From contig CAMEEX010000004.1 of NCBI GenBank assembly GCA_945915235.1, forward strand, positions 1 to 49,488: DNA of 49,488 nucleotides, in the 5' to 3' direction. The notes under the pieces were generated by a model. It ran no database searches, had not been told where the DNA came from, and saw only the letters and a list, made by a program, of their open reading frames with translations. Source of the DNA: an uncultured Clostridia bacterium (GTDB taxonomy: Bacteria; Bacillota; Clostridia; Lachnospirales; Lachnospiraceae). A program made the position numbers and the translations under genes. Shown in pieces: positions 6,240-15,383 of the stretch. The first letter of the stretch is position 1; each line of letters opens with the position of its first letter.

Positions 6240-8492
6240 ATGGTTAAGGAAGCAGTTGAAAAGCAGTATGGAAAGACAATCGCGGAGTGCACGGACAGAG
6301 AGATTTATGAGGCGCTTCTCACAAGCGTGAACGAGCTTGCGGCGCAGAAGGAGAGCAACGAGGGAAAGAGAAAGCTCTACTATATCTCGGCGGAGTTCCT
6401 CATCGGTAAGCTTTTATCCAACAATCTTATAAATCTCGGAAAATATGATGAGGTTAAGGCAGAGCTTGAGGAGGCAGGAAGAAGCCTTGGCGAGATTGAG
6501 GAAATTGAGCCGGAGCCATCACTTGGAAACGGCGGACTCGGCAGACTGGCTGCATGTTTCCTTGACTCCATAGCAAGCCTTGGTCTTAACGGAGACGGAG
6601 TTGGTCTCAATTATCACTTCGGACTCTTTAAGCAGGAATTTAAGAATAATTTACAGTATGAGACAAAGAACCCTTGGATTGACAAGAAGAGCTGGTTGAA
6701 CAAGACAGATGTTTCCTACAAGGTTAAGTTCGGTGATATGGAAGTCACATCGAGAATGTACGATATCCTTGTGACGGGCTACAACAACCGCACCAACAAG
6801 CTTCATCTTTTTGATATCGAGACGATTGACGAGAGCATCGTAAAAGAGGGCATCGATTTTGACAAGGAGGAGATTAAGAAAAATCTCACACTGTTCCTTT
6901 ATCCTGATGACTCGGACGAGGCGGGCAGACTTCTTCGTGTATATCAGCAGTATTTCATGGTAAGCAACGCTGCACAGCTCATCTTGAAGGAAGCTAAGGA
7001 GAGGGGCTGCAAGCTCACCGATTTACATGAGTATGTGGCTGTTCAGATTAACGATACGCATCCATCAATGGTTATCCCAGAGCTCATAAGACTTCTCACG
7101 GCAGAGGGAATGACGATGGACGCTGCAATCGAGGAGGTAACCAAGACCTGCGCCTACACGAACCACACGATACTCGCCGAGGCACTTGAAAAGTGGCCTA
7201 TCGCATACCTTGAGAAGGCTGTTCCACAGCTTATGCCTATCATAAAGGAGTTAGACAAGAGGGTCCGCGCTAAGTTCGACGATGAGAGTGTTTACATCAT
7301 CGACAAGGACGACAGAGTGCACATGGCTCACATGGATATCCATTACGGCTACAGCGTAAACGGTGTCGCATATCTCCACACCGAGATTTTGAAGGATTCA
7401 GAGCTCAACAACTTCTACAAGATTTATCCTGAGAAGTTCAACAATAAGACAAACGGAATTACCTTCAGAAGATGGCTTTTACACTGCAATGCTCCGCTTG
7501 CCGATTTTATCACAAGCCTTATCGGTGACGGCTACAAGACGGACGCAACAGAGCTTAAAAAGCTTGAGAAGTTCGTCGATGATGAGAAGGTGTTAAACGA
7601 GCTCTTAGAGATTAAGAAGGACGCCAAGATTGAGCTCTCCAACTATCTGTCCGAGACACAGGGCATTGAGCTTGACGAGAACTCCATCTACGATATACAG
7701 ATAAAGAGACTTCACGAGTACAAGAGACAGCAGATGAATGTGCTCTATGTAATCCACAAGTACCTTGAGATAAAGGACGGCAAGAAGCCGGTAAGACCGA
7801 TCACTGTTATTTTCGGAGCGAAGGCTGCACCTGCCTATGTTATCGCAAAGGATATCATTCATCTTATCCTCTGCATGCAGGAGCTCATTAACAATGACCC
7901 GGAGGTAAGCCCATATCTCAAGGTGGTTATGGTAAAGAACTACAATGTCACAAAGGCTGAGAAGCTTATTCCGGCATGCGACATCTCCGAGCAGATTTCA
8001 CTTGCTTCCAAGGAGGCATCGGGCACGGGCAACATGAAGTTCATGTTAAACGGTGCGGTAACTCTCGGAACCTTGGACGGTGCAAACGTCGAGATAAGCC
8101 AGTTTGCAGGCGAGGAGAACGAGTACATCTTCGGAAAGACGGCAGATGTTGTCATCGAGCACTATGCGAAGGCAGACTATGTTTCAATGGATTATTACGA
8201 GAAGAGTGATATCATAAAAGATGCGGTTGACTTCATCGTGAGCGATGAGCTCCTTGCAATCGGAAACGAGGAAAATCTTGACCGTCTCTACAATGAGCTT
8301 CTCAACAAGGACTGGTTTATGACACTCTTGGACCTTGAGGAGTACATCAAGGTGAAGGATAAGGCTTTCGCAGATTACGAGGACAGAATGGGTTGGGCTA
8401 AGAAAATGCTCCACAACATCGCAAACGCGGGCTTCTTCTCATCGGACAGAACAATCGCCGAGTACAACAAGGACATCTGGAAGTTAAGTTAA
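6240..8492 (+). CDS. glgP: Glycogen/alpha-glucan phosphorylase
   Basis: This PLP enzyme cleaves terminal alpha-1,4 glucosyl units of glycogen or maltodextrin with phosphate, giving glucose 1-phosphate. With the ATG at 6240 it has 750 residues; the TTG at 6231 is less likely. Family motifs include [69 protein letters not shown], and the PLP-lysine region [15 protein letters not shown] with TLDGANVEI after it. It is shorter than the roughly 800-residue enzymes, mainly because the N-terminal extension used for regulation in eukaryotes is absent. A weak GGAAAGG site precedes the start. A strong terminator follows, so it is probably monocistronic. The divergent AraC gene may regulate it. Confidence 0.93.
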   Translation: MVKEAVEKQYGKTIAECTDREIYEALLTSVNELAAQKESNEGKRKLYYISAEFLIGKLLSNNLINLGKYDEVKAELEEAGRSLGEIEEIEPEPSLGNGGLGRLAACFLDSIASLGLNGDGVGLNYHFGLFKQEFKNNLQYETKNPWIDKKSWLNKTDVSYKVKFGDMEVTSRMYDILVTGYNNRTNKLHLFDIETIDESIVKEGIDFDKEEIKKNLTLFLYPDDSDEAGRLLRVYQQYFMVSNAAQLILKEAKERGCKLTDLHEYVAVQINDTHPSMVIPELIRLLTAEGMTMDAAIEEVTKTCAYTNHTILAEALEKWPIAYLEKAVPQLMPIIKELDKRVRAKFDDESVYIIDKDDRVHMAHMDIHYGYSVNGVAYLHTEILKDSELNNFYKIYPEKFNNKTNGITFRRWLLHCNAPLADFITSLIGDGYKTDATELKKLEKFVDDEKVLNELLEIKKDAKIELSNYLSETQGIELDENSIYDIQIKRLHEYKRQQMNVLYVIHKYLEIKDGKKPVRPITVIFGAKAAPAYVIAKDIIHLILCMQELINNDPEVSPYLKVVMVKNYNVTKAEKLIPACDISEQISLASKEASGTGNMKFMLNGAVTLGTLDGANVEISQFAGEENEYIFGKTADVVIEHYAKADYVSMDYYEKSDIIKDAVDFIVSDELLAIGNEENLDRLYNELLNKDWFMTLLDLEEYIKVKDKAFADYEDRMGWAKKMLHNIANAGFFSSDRTIAEYNKDIWKLS

Positions 8493-8506
8493 TATTGAAC
8501 CAAGAT

Positions 8507-8537
8507 ATAAAAGCAAGCCATCAAGCTTGCTTTTATA
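8507..8537 (+). terminator. Hairpin terminator after glgP
   Basis: A perfect 12-bp stem (ATAAAAGCAAGC / GCTTGCTTTTAT) encloses a CATCAA loop; the T-rich tail is within the 3' arm. It lies 14 bases after the glgP stop and before the true start of the HAD gene, which argues against the upstream start shown in the ORF track. Confidence 0.75.
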
Positions 8538-8601
8538 CTTTGGCGATACTTTAAAATCAATGCAATTCCATGAAAAATACGGGACGAAACGGAGAGTAAA
8601 C

Positions 8602-9345
8602 ATGACAAAATGTGATATTAGGGACATCAAGGCTTCAGTGATAGACGAAGTTACACGGAGCCGCGCAGAACACGCTGTGTTTGATTTATACGGAACCTTG
8701 GTCGACATACATACGGACGAGGAGCAGAAGAATTTCTGGAAAAAGCTTGCCAAGTTTTTGAGAAAACATGGAATACACTATGAGTATAAGGAGTTAAAAA
8801 AGGAGTACGCGCGCCTGTGTGAAAAGTACAGCAGGCTGCTGCGGGAGAAATATCCCGATAACAATATTGAGATTGATATATCAGATGTGTTCTATGAACT
8901 GTGCTCGAGGAAAAACGGCAGCGTGACAAGGGAGTTTAGCGATGCCTTCGGATATATTTTCAGAACCGAGTCGAGAGAGTATGTGCGCGTGTACGAAGGT
9001 GTGTATGAGATGATGGATGAGCTTCATGCGATGGGAACCAAGGTGTGGCTTTTATCAAACGCCCAGTCGATATTTACAGTGCCGGAGCTTGAAAGTCTCG
9101 ACCTTGTGCGGTATTTTGACGGCATAGCCATATCATCGGACGCGGGCTTTAAGAAGCCTGATGCAGCCTTCGCAAACTACCTTTTTGAGAAATATCACGA
9201 TGCAGGAATTACACCAAGCGAGTGTCTCATGGTCGGAAACGAGTATCGCTCCGACGGCAGGGTTGCACAGAACGCGGGAATGAACTTCCTGTATGTAGTG
9301 AGCAACCTGACTCCCGCCGAAGAAAAAATAACCCCAACACTGTAA
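8602..9345 (+). CDS. HAD-superfamily hydrolase (phosphatase-like)
   Basis: From the ATG at 8602 the protein has 247 residues. The ORF-track start at 8527 lies inside the upstream terminator and lacks a ribosome site, whereas ACGGAG sits before 8602. HAD motifs are in order: motif I VFDLYGTLVD, motif II LLSNAQ, the motif III lysine in FKKPD, and motif IV MVGNEYRSDGRVA. A helical cap follows motif I (EEQKNFWKKL...). The second aspartate of the usual DxD is replaced by tyrosine (DLYGT), a common variant in this group. A small phosphometabolite is the likely substrate, but specificity cannot be read from sequence. Confidence 0.85.
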   Translation: MTKCDIRDIKASVIDEVTRSRAEHAVFDLYGTLVDIHTDEEQKNFWKKLAKFLRKHGIHYEYKELKKEYARLCEKYSRLLREKYPDNNIEIDISDVFYELCSRKNGSVTREFSDAFGYIFRTESREYVRVYEGVYEMMDELHAMGTKVWLLSNAQSIFTVPELESLDLVRYFDGIAISSDAGFKKPDAAFANYLFEKYHDAGITPSECLMVGNEYRSDGRVAQNAGMNFLYVVSNLTPAEEKITPTL

Positions 9346-9377
9346 GCTCGTTTTGATGCGTCAAGCCCGTCGCAGGA

Positions 9378-9734
9378 TTATTTCTCCTCAATCTCCTGTG
9401 CATACTCGTCAAATATGAAGTCGAGCACAGGTGCCATTCCCACGAACTCGCAGCCGTAGAGATAGTGCGTTCCCTCGCCCTCCATGAGCTGGCTGCGTAC
9501 AATCTTCACGACGCAGTAGAGCTTGTCGGTCTGATGGCCGAGCTGGAGGTCGGCGTTGAAGTAATAGCCTATCGGAAGAAAATCGTCGGATATGAAGCCT
9601 ATGCCGCCCTTTGACACATCGGTGATGGTTATAGGGGAATTGATTTCGATGGAATCGTTGTCCTGCTTAAAAAGTGATGAGATGTGAAGCTCAAGCTTGG
9701 CATCCATTCTCGGAGCTCTTCTTTTTTCTAACAT
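9378..9734 (-). CDS. PilZ-domain protein (cyclic-di-GMP receptor candidate)
   Basis: This 118-residue single-domain protein has both parts of the PilZ cyclic-di-GMP signature: an arginine-rich N-terminal motif (KRRAPR, residues 4-9) and DVSKGGIGF near residue 39, matching D/NxSxxG. Its length equals one PilZ barrel, so it would act as a stand-alone adaptor that binds the second messenger and then a partner. A GGAGGG site precedes the start. Its 5' leader carries a long hairpin (9768-9814). The HD-GYP-like gene at 30 kb could belong to the same signalling network, but the two are not linked here. Confidence 0.85.
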   Translation of the reverse strand: MLEKRRAPRMDAKLELHISSLFKQDNDSIEINSPITITDVSKGGIGFISDDFLPIGYYFNADLQLGHQTDKLYCVVKIVRSQLMEGEGTHYLYGCEFVGMAPVLDFIFDEYAQEIEEK

Positions 9735-9767
9735 ATATACCCTCCATAGTTAATTTTCTAAAATTAT

Positions 9768-9814
9768 GAAGTTCAAAGCCCTGCCGTGCCGACACGGCGG
9801 GACTTTTGAACTTC
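9768..9814 (-). promoter_or_regulatory. Long stem-loop in the pilZ leader, with upstream -10 element
   Basis: GAAGTTCAAA pairs with TTTGAACTTC (10 bp) at the base, and GCCGTG pairs with CACGGC around a CCGA loop at the top, with a small internal bulge. On the minus strand a TATAAT lies just upstream (9829-9834), so the hairpin would form early in the pilZ mRNA. It is not followed by a strong T run, so it looks more like a leader structure than a terminator. Confidence 0.55.
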
Positions 9815-9868
9815 TGACCATGGCACCATTATAATGCAAATCCGATAAAAAATGAAGAAAAATCTAAG

Positions 9869-9897
9869 TTGATTTCTGAAAGTCTATGCTATATACT
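9869..9897 (+). promoter_or_regulatory. Promoter of the purCFB operon
   Basis: TTGATT, a 17-base spacer and TATACT form a good sigma-A-type promoter. Transcription would begin near 9904, leaving a leader of about 130 bases before purC. Confidence 0.7.
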
Positions 9898-9903
9898 AAA
9901 AAA

Positions 9904-10033
9904 CGTATATCAGGCAGGTTCGTGAAAGCGGACTTAAAAGTCTGCACAAGTCAAGAGGATATTCGCAATCCGCTTTGCTTAAATAAGTTCCTGTCCACAC
10001 ATATTGCCTAAATGGGCGGAAAAGAGGATAAAG
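9904..10033 (+). promoter_or_regulatory. Structured leader of purC with two alternative pairings
   Basis: GCGGACTT (9928-9935) can pair with AAGTCTGC (9938-9945) as a tight 8-bp hairpin. The overlapping AAAGCGGA (9925-9932) can instead pair with TCCGCTTT (9969-9976). The two pairings are mutually exclusive. A weak GTG-start 29-codon frame (9922-10011) spans both. I compared it by eye with purine, PRPP and ZTP riboswitch consensus pieces and found no match. Confidence 0.45.
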
Positions 10034-10909
10034 ATGGAAGAATTCAAGTTATTGTACGAAGGAAAAGTCAGAGAGGTATATGATATCGGCGAGAACCTTG
10101 TCATTGCGGCAACAGACAGAATTTCAGCTTTTGACCACATTTTAAAGAACAAGATCACTGCTAAGGGTGCCATCCTGACACAGATGTCCAAGTTCTGGTT
10201 TGACTACACAAAAGATGTTGTACCTAATCATATGATTTCGGTTGACACTGCTGACATGCCTGAGTTTTTCCATGATGAGCGTTTTAATAAGAGAGCGATG
10301 ATGTGCAAGAAGCTCACTATGCTCCCTATCGAGTGCATCGTGAGAGGCTATATAACCGGAAGCGGCTGGGAGAGCTACAAGAAGAACGGAACCGTATGCG
10401 GAATTAAGCTCCCTGAGGGACTTAAGGAGTCAGAAAAGCTCCCTGAGCCAATCTACACACCTAGCACCAAGGCAGAGATAGGCGACCATGATGAGAACAT
10501 CTCCTTCGAGAGAAGCATAGAGGTACTTGAGAAGAAGTTCCCGGGAAAGGGCCTTGAGTACGCAACCAAGATTAAGGACTGTACGATCGCTCTTTACAAG
10601 AAGTGTGCAGAGTATGCACTCAGCAAGGGAATTATCATTGCAGATACCAAGTTCGAGTTCGGTCTTGACGAGAACGGCAACGTGGTATTAGGTGATGAGA
10701 TGCTTACACCTGACAGCTCACGCTTCTGGCCGCTTGAGGGCTATGAGGCAGGCAAGGGACAGCCTTCATTCGACAAGCAGTATGTAAGAGACTGGTTAAA
10801 GGCAAATCCTGACAGTGATTACCTTCTTCCTGAGGAGGTAGTTACAAAGACTGTTGACAAGTATAAGGAGGCTTATTTACTTCTCACAGGCAAGGAATTT
10901 ACACTTTAA
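10034..10909 (+). CDS. purC: Phosphoribosylaminoimidazole-succinocarboxamide synthase
   Basis: PurC joins CAIR and aspartate using ATP to give SAICAR in de novo purine synthesis. From the ATG at 10034 (after an AGAGGA site) the protein has 291 residues and starts MEEFKLLYEGKVREVYD, the standard N-terminus. The ORF-track start at 10004 adds ten residues without a ribosome site. Signature motifs are ATDRISAFDHIL, the ligase motif PIECIVRGYITGSGWESY and LGDEMLTPDSSRFW. Length places it in the longer PurC type. It begins a three-gene operon, purC-purF-purB, 30 bases before purF. Confidence 0.96.
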   Translation: MEEFKLLYEGKVREVYDIGENLVIAATDRISAFDHILKNKITAKGAILTQMSKFWFDYTKDVVPNHMISVDTADMPEFFHDERFNKRAMMCKKLTMLPIECIVRGYITGSGWESYKKNGTVCGIKLPEGLKESEKLPEPIYTPSTKAEIGDHDENISFERSIEVLEKKFPGKGLEYATKIKDCTIALYKKCAEYALSKGIIIADTKFEFGLDENGNVVLGDEMLTPDSSRFWPLEGYEAGKGQPSFDKQYVRDWLKANPDSDYLLPEEVVTKTVDKYKEAYLLLTGKEFTL

Positions 10910-10939
10910 TCTTTATTAACTTAATAATGCGGAGCGAAT

Positions 10940-12391
10940 ATGGGACAGAAAATGAATAATATTTCGGACAGCTATTATGATGAGGATGGGGTTCACGAGG
11001 AGTGCGGAGTCTTTGGAGTATATGATATAGATGGCGGGGATGTAGCATCGACCATATACTATGGACTGTTTGCACTTCAGCACAGAGGACAGGAGAGCTG
11101 CGGTATTGCGGTCAGCGACACCAACGGACCTAAGGGCAAGGTGCTCTCACACAAGGATATGGGACTTGTCAACGAGGTGTTCACACCTGAGGATTTGGAG
11201 AAGCTCAAGGGTAACATCGGAGTTGGACATGTGCGCTATTCCACGGCGGGCAGCTCGACAAGAGAGAATGCACAGCCGCTCGTGCTCAACTATGTAAAGG
11301 GAACACTTGCGATGGCGCACAACGGAAATCTTATCAATGCTGTTGACCTGAGGGAGGAGCTTTCCTACACGGGAGCAATTTTCCAGACAACGATTGACTC
11401 GGAGGTCATCGCTTATCATATTGCGAGGGAGCGTCTCAACACGACGAGTGTTGAGAAGGCTGTTGCGAGCGCCATGAAGAAGATAGTGGGAGCTTACTCT
11501 CTTATTGTTCTGAGTCCGCGAAAGATGATCGGAGCGAGAGATCCGTTCGGATTTAAGCCGCTGTGTATAGGAAAACGTGACAACACATATGTCATGTCGT
11601 CGGAGACCTGTGCACTTGACGCCGTAGGAGCGGAATTTGTCAGGGACGTCCTTCCGGGCGAGATAGTGACGATAACTGCTGACGGACGTATCGAGTCTGA
11701 CACATCGATGTGTCAGAAGGAACATAGGAAGTGTATTTTCGAGTACATATATTTTGCGAGACCGGACAGCCGTATTGACGGCGTTAGCGTATACATGTCG
11801 CGTATAATGGCAGGAAGGCTTCTGGCAAAGTCGCACCCGGTTGACGCAGACCTCGTCGTGGGCGTGCCTGAGTCGGGCAATGTTGCTGCGATGGGCTATG
11901 CGCTTGAGTCCGGAATACCTTATGGAATGGCATTTATCAAGAACAGCTATGTGGGACGTACCTTTATCAAACCTAAGCAGGCGCAGCGCGAGAGCAGCGT
12001 CAAGATAAAGCTCAATGTTCTTACAGAGGCAGTGAAGGGCAAGAGGGTTGTCATGATAGATGACTCCATCGTAAGAGGTACGACCAGCGCTAGAATAGTC
12101 AAGATGTTAAAGGACGCGGGAGCTAAGGAGGTTCACGTCAGAATATCGTCGCCGCCTTTTCTGTATCCATGTTATTTCGGGACGGATATACCGTCGAGCG
12201 ACCAGCTCATTGCGAGCACGCATACCGTTGAGCAGATATGTGAGTATATAGGAGCTGACTCGCTTGGCTACATAGATGTAGCTGATCTGAAGCATATGGC
12301 TGGAGAGAACTGCGATTTCTGCGATGCATGCTTTACCGGAAACTATCCGATTGCGCCGCCTGACAAGGATATCCGAGGGGAACATGAATAG
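10940..12391 (+). CDS. purF: Amidophosphoribosyltransferase
   Basis: PurF makes 5-phosphoribosylamine from PRPP and glutamine, the committed step of purine synthesis. The 483-residue protein has a propeptide of about 21 residues ending DGVHEE before the catalytic cysteine of CGVFGVYD, which becomes the N-terminal nucleophile after cleavage. The glutaminase motifs GHVRYSTAGSS and NGNLINA follow. The PRPP-binding signature VVMIDDSIVRGTTSARIV lies near residue 372. A C-terminal cluster CDFCDACFTGNYP fits the iron-sulfur cysteines known in Bacillus-type PurF. A GGAG site precedes the start. It is followed after 81 bases by purB, with a stem-loop in the gap. Confidence 0.96.
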   Translation: MGQKMNNISDSYYDEDGVHEECGVFGVYDIDGGDVASTIYYGLFALQHRGQESCGIAVSDTNGPKGKVLSHKDMGLVNEVFTPEDLEKLKGNIGVGHVRYSTAGSSTRENAQPLVLNYVKGTLAMAHNGNLINAVDLREELSYTGAIFQTTIDSEVIAYHIARERLNTTSVEKAVASAMKKIVGAYSLIVLSPRKMIGARDPFGFKPLCIGKRDNTYVMSSETCALDAVGAEFVRDVLPGEIVTITADGRIESDTSMCQKEHRKCIFEYIYFARPDSRIDGVSVYMSRIMAGRLLAKSHPVDADLVVGVPESGNVAAMGYALESGIPYGMAFIKNSYVGRTFIKPKQAQRESSVKIKLNVLTEAVKGKRVVMIDDSIVRGTTSARIVKMLKDAGAKEVHVRISSPPFLYPCYFGTDIPSSDQLIASTHTVEQICEYIGADSLGYIDVADLKHMAGENCDFCDACFTGNYPIAPPDKDIRGEHE

Positions 12392-12411
12392 ACAAAATAT
12401 TAATTATAAAA

Positions 12412-12440
12412 ATTGTAAAATGATAGAACGATTTTACAAT
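12412..12440 (+). other. Stem-loop between purF and purB
   Basis: ATTGTAAAAT and ATTTTACAAT form a perfect 10-bp AT-rich stem with a 9-base loop. No T run follows, so it is unlikely to terminate; an mRNA processing or stabilising role is possible. Confidence 0.5.
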
Positions 12441-12472
12441 GCCCGTAAAATAAACAGATAGGAGAAAACATA

Positions 12473-13906
12473 ATGAGTACAGACCGTTACCAGACTCCTC
12501 TCGCAGAGCGTTATGCGAGCAAGGAGATGCAGTACATTTTTTCACCTGACAAGAAGTTCCGCACATGGAGAAGACTCTGGATCGCACTTGCAGAGACAGA
12601 GAAGGAGCTCGGTCTTGACATCACTGATGAGCAGATAGAGGAGCTCAAGGCACATAAGGATGATATCAATTACGATGTGGCTAAGGAGAGAGAGAAGCTT
12701 GTAAGACATGATGTAATGTCGCATGTCTACGCTTACGGTGTGCAGTGCCCTAAGGCTAAGGGAATTATCCATCTCGGAGCTACAAGCTGTTACGTTGGAG
12801 ACAACACGGACCTTATCATTATGACTGAGGCGCTCAAGCTTGTGAGAAAGAAGCTTGTCAATGTCATGGCAGAGCTTGCAAAGTTCGCCGACAAGTACAA
12901 GGCGCTTCCTACACTTGCCTTCACGCATTTCCAGCCGGCACAGCCTACGACAGTCGGAAAGAGAGCCACACTCTGGCTTATGGAGTTAAAGCTTGATTTG
13001 GACGACCTTGATTACATGATTGGTTCAATGAGACTTCTCGGCTCTAAGGGAACGACGGGAACACAGGCAAGCTTCCTCGAACTTTTTGACGGGGATCACG
13101 ACAGAATACGCAGGCTTGACAAGATGATCGCAAACAAGATGGGCTTTGAGGATGTCTACCCTGTTTCAGGTCAGACCTACTCGAGAAAGGTTGACACGAG
13201 GGTTGTGAATGTTCTCGCAGGCATTGCGGCGAGTGCACATAAGTTCTCCAACGATATAAGACTTTTACAGCATTTAAAGGAGATTGAGGAGCCTTTCGAG
13301 AAAAATCAGATCGGTTCATCTGCCATGGCATACAAGAGAAATCCTATGAGAAGTGAGAGAATTGCCTCACTTGCCAACTTCGTTATGGCAGATGCGATGA
13401 ATCCGGCAATTACCTCGGCTACACAGTGGTTTGAGAGAACACTTGATGACTCGGCTAACAAGAGAATGTCAGTTCCTGAGGCATTCCTCGCGGTCGACGG
13501 TATATTGGACCTCTACATGAACGTCGTTGACGGACTCGTTGTCTACGAGAAGGTTATCGAGAAGCACATCATGGCAGAGCTTCCGTTCATGGCAACCGAG
13601 AATATTATGATGGACGCCGTGAAGGCAGGCGGAGACCGTCAGGAGCTTCACGAGAAAATCCGTACTCTTTCCATGGAGGCAGGGCGCAACGTGAAGGAGA
13701 AGGGGCTCGACAATAATCTGCTTGAGCTCATCGCCGCAGACCCGGCGTTCAACCTTTCACTTGACGACCTCAAAAAGTCCATGGATCCGTCCAAGTACAC
13801 CGGGCGCGCTAAGGAGCAGGTTGACGAGTTCCTCACAGAGGTTATCAACCCTATCCTTGAGGCGAGCAGGGACGAGCTTGGCATGACAGCCGAGATAAAT
13901 GTGTAA
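12473..13906 (+). CDS. purB: Adenylosuccinate lyase
   Basis: PurB removes fumarate from SAICAR and from adenylosuccinate, so it serves both the common purine pathway and the AMP branch. The 477-residue protein has ATSCYVGDN, THFQPAQPTTVGKR, and the superfamily signature loop as GSSAMAYKRNPMRSERI near residue 282. Length fits the longer clostridial and eukaryote-like PurB type. TAGGAGAA precedes the ATG. It closes the purCFB operon and a strong terminator follows. The AMP-branch partner purA is about 8 kb downstream. Confidence 0.96.
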   Translation: MSTDRYQTPLAERYASKEMQYIFSPDKKFRTWRRLWIALAETEKELGLDITDEQIEELKAHKDDINYDVAKEREKLVRHDVMSHVYAYGVQCPKAKGIIHLGATSCYVGDNTDLIIMTEALKLVRKKLVNVMAELAKFADKYKALPTLAFTHFQPAQPTTVGKRATLWLMELKLDLDDLDYMIGSMRLLGSKGTTGTQASFLELFDGDHDRIRRLDKMIANKMGFEDVYPVSGQTYSRKVDTRVVNVLAGIAASAHKFSNDIRLLQHLKEIEEPFEKNQIGSSAMAYKRNPMRSERIASLANFVMADAMNPAITSATQWFERTLDDSANKRMSVPEAFLAVDGILDLYMNVVDGLVVYEKVIEKHIMAELPFMATENIMMDAVKAGGDRQELHEKIRTLSMEAGRNVKEKGLDNNLLELIAADPAFNLSLDDLKKSMDPSKYTGRAKEQVDEFLTEVINPILEASRDELGMTAEINV

Positions 13907-13954
13907 TAGCAAAAGAATATTGCCGGCAAAATAATAAGAATATTTCGGGGACAA

Positions 13955-13988
13955 ACGCCGTACCATTATATTGTGGTACGGCGTTTTT
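13955..13988 (+). terminator. Rho-independent terminator of the purCFB operon
   Basis: ACGCCGTACCA and TGGTACGGCGT form a perfect 11-bp GC-rich stem, followed at once by TTTTT. Confidence 0.9.
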
Positions 13989-14154
13989 ACTTTATAAGGG
14001 TGTTTATGTAACCTAATACTGCTTTACTAAAACGTATTAGACAAAATACACAAAAAATAAAGATAAAACAACATAAAACGAGATATAATCACTGTTGCAT
14101 TGATAAAATTTCGAAATTACATATACAAAATTACTAAAAAAATTAAAAAAAGTA

Positions 14155-14183
14155 TTGATTTTATGTCAATAATGATGTACTAT
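14155..14183 (+). promoter_or_regulatory. Promoter of the LacI-type regulator and sugar ABC operon
   Basis: TTGATT, a 17-base spacer and TACTAT. The predicted start near 14190 coincides with the first operator-like site. Confidence 0.6.
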
Positions 14184-14190
14184 AAAAATG

Positions 14191-14228
14191 CGAAAACGAT
14201 TAAGTGACGCGAGCACCGAAAACGTTAC
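14191..14228. promoter_or_regulatory. Two LacI-family operator-like sites
   Basis: CGAAAACGATTAAG (14191-14204) and CCGAAAACGTTAC (14216-14228) share CGAAAACG followed by A/T-TTA. The second contains the AACGTT palindrome with the central CG typical of LacI/CcpA-family operators. One covers the predicted transcription start and the other lies about 27 bases downstream, so binding would block transcription. Autoregulation is inferred. Confidence 0.5.
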
Positions 14229-14276
14229 AGGAGCGTAGTACAGCCCTGTATTACAATTCGAAAAGGCGGTGACGTG

Positions 14277-15302
14277 ATGATATCTGTGAAAGATATTGCG
14301 AATGCATGTAATGTATCTGTTGCGACGGTGAGCAAGGCTTTGAATGGCTACAGCGATATTAGTGAAGAGACTAAGGCTGTGGTAAAGGCTAAGGCTGCTG
14401 AGCTTGGATACATCCCTAATATGTCTGCGGTAGCGCTCAAGACGAACAGAACCTACAATATAGGAATTCTGTTTGTGGATGCGGCGAACACGGGACTTAC
14501 GCATGAATACTTTGCGAGAGTTCTCGAGGGAATAAGATCACAGGCAGAACTGTTAGGCTACAGCATCACGTTTATTACCAACAGAATTGGGGGAAGGAAG
14601 ATTACATATAGTGAGTATTGTAGGATACGTCAGTTTGACGGAGTTATAATAGCCTGCATTGATTACAGCGAACCGCAGGTTGTTGAGCTCGTAAACAGTG
14701 GCATACCTATAGTAACCATTGACCATATCTTCAATGATACCATATCGGTGATGTCAGACAATGTAAAAGGTGTGAAGGATCTTGTGGAGTATCTGTACGC
14801 GATGGGGCATAGAAGGATTGCCTTTATTCACGGAGATGACAGTTCTGTTACAAGGGACAGAATAACCAGTTTTTACAGGACGATGGAGCAGTTGGGAGTT
14901 GAGATTTGTCATGATTATGTATCAGAGTGCAGATATCATGATACCGCAGGTGCAGCCAAGTGCACTAAGAAACTTCTCCAACTGAAGGAGCGACCTACCT
15001 GCATCATGTATCCTGACGACATTACTGCAATAAGCGGTGCTAACGTTATAAAAAGCCACGGTCTTAATATACCCGATGATATATCCGTGACGGGATATGA
15101 TGGAATAAGGTATTCTGTCATATATGAGCCACAGATTACTACCCTACAGCAGGCCGGGGACGGGATGGGCAGAGAAGCAGCATCCTGCTTAATCGAACTT
15201 ATCAGGAAACCGAAAACCACACTTAAGAAAAGCTATGTGATTGAGGGAAAGGTTCTGACCGGAGGGTCAGTAAGTAACCTTAATGCAACTATTGTCAGGT
15301 AG
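14277..15302 (+). CDS. LacI-family transcriptional regulator
   Basis: The 341-residue protein starts with the LacI helix-turn-helix (ISVKDIANACNVSVATVSKA), a hinge helix region (ISEETKAVVKAKAAELGYIPN) and a periplasmic-binding-protein-like sensor domain with GYDGIRYSVIYEPQITTLQQ near the end. ATG at 14277 follows AAGGCGG and is preferred over GTG at 14274. Such regulators bind a sugar and release operator DNA. The next genes are a sugar ABC binding protein and two permeases on the same strand, the expected targets. Operator-like sites overlap its own promoter. Confidence 0.92.
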   Translation: MISVKDIANACNVSVATVSKALNGYSDISEETKAVVKAKAAELGYIPNMSAVALKTNRTYNIGILFVDAANTGLTHEYFARVLEGIRSQAELLGYSITFITNRIGGRKITYSEYCRIRQFDGVIIACIDYSEPQVVELVNSGIPIVTIDHIFNDTISVMSDNVKGVKDLVEYLYAMGHRRIAFIHGDDSSVTRDRITSFYRTMEQLGVEICHDYVSECRYHDTAGAAKCTKKLLQLKERPTCIMYPDDITAISGANVIKSHGLNIPDDISVTGYDGIRYSVIYEPQITTLQQAGDGMGREAASCLIELIRKPKTTLKKSYVIEGKVLTGGSVSNLNATIVR

Positions 15303-15345
15303 AAAATTTAGAAGGGTTTTCTACCACATTTGCCAAGGGGTGGCA
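15298..15345 (+). other. Two stem-loops between the regulator and the binding-protein gene
   Basis: GGTAGAAAA / TTTTCTACC is a perfect 9-bp stem overlapping the regulator stop, and TGCCA-AGGGG-TGGCA follows directly. Neither has a T tail. They may protect or process the downstream mRNA, which would help raise binding-protein output. Confidence 0.45.
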
Positions 15346-15383
15346 GGTCTGAAGATGCTCGGACCGGAGAATGGAGGAAGACT

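Larger units (their letters stand above)
13907..14276. other. AT-rich intergenic region (terminator, promoter and operators for the LacI operon)
   Basis: This 370-base gap has no gene. It holds the purB terminator, an AT-rich stretch and then the promoter and two operator-like sites of the lacI-type regulator, which are listed separately. Confidence 0.7.

Noticed and set aside
9904-10033. Purine, PRPP or ZTP riboswitch before purC
   Set aside because: The conserved core sequences I know for these classes are absent; only generic alternative pairing is seen, so it is reported as an unnamed leader.
11147-11836. 229-codon minus-strand ORF inside purF
   Set aside because: It is antisense to a clearly identified gene, has an Arg/Ser/Cys-rich composition typical of shadow frames, and has no ribosome site.
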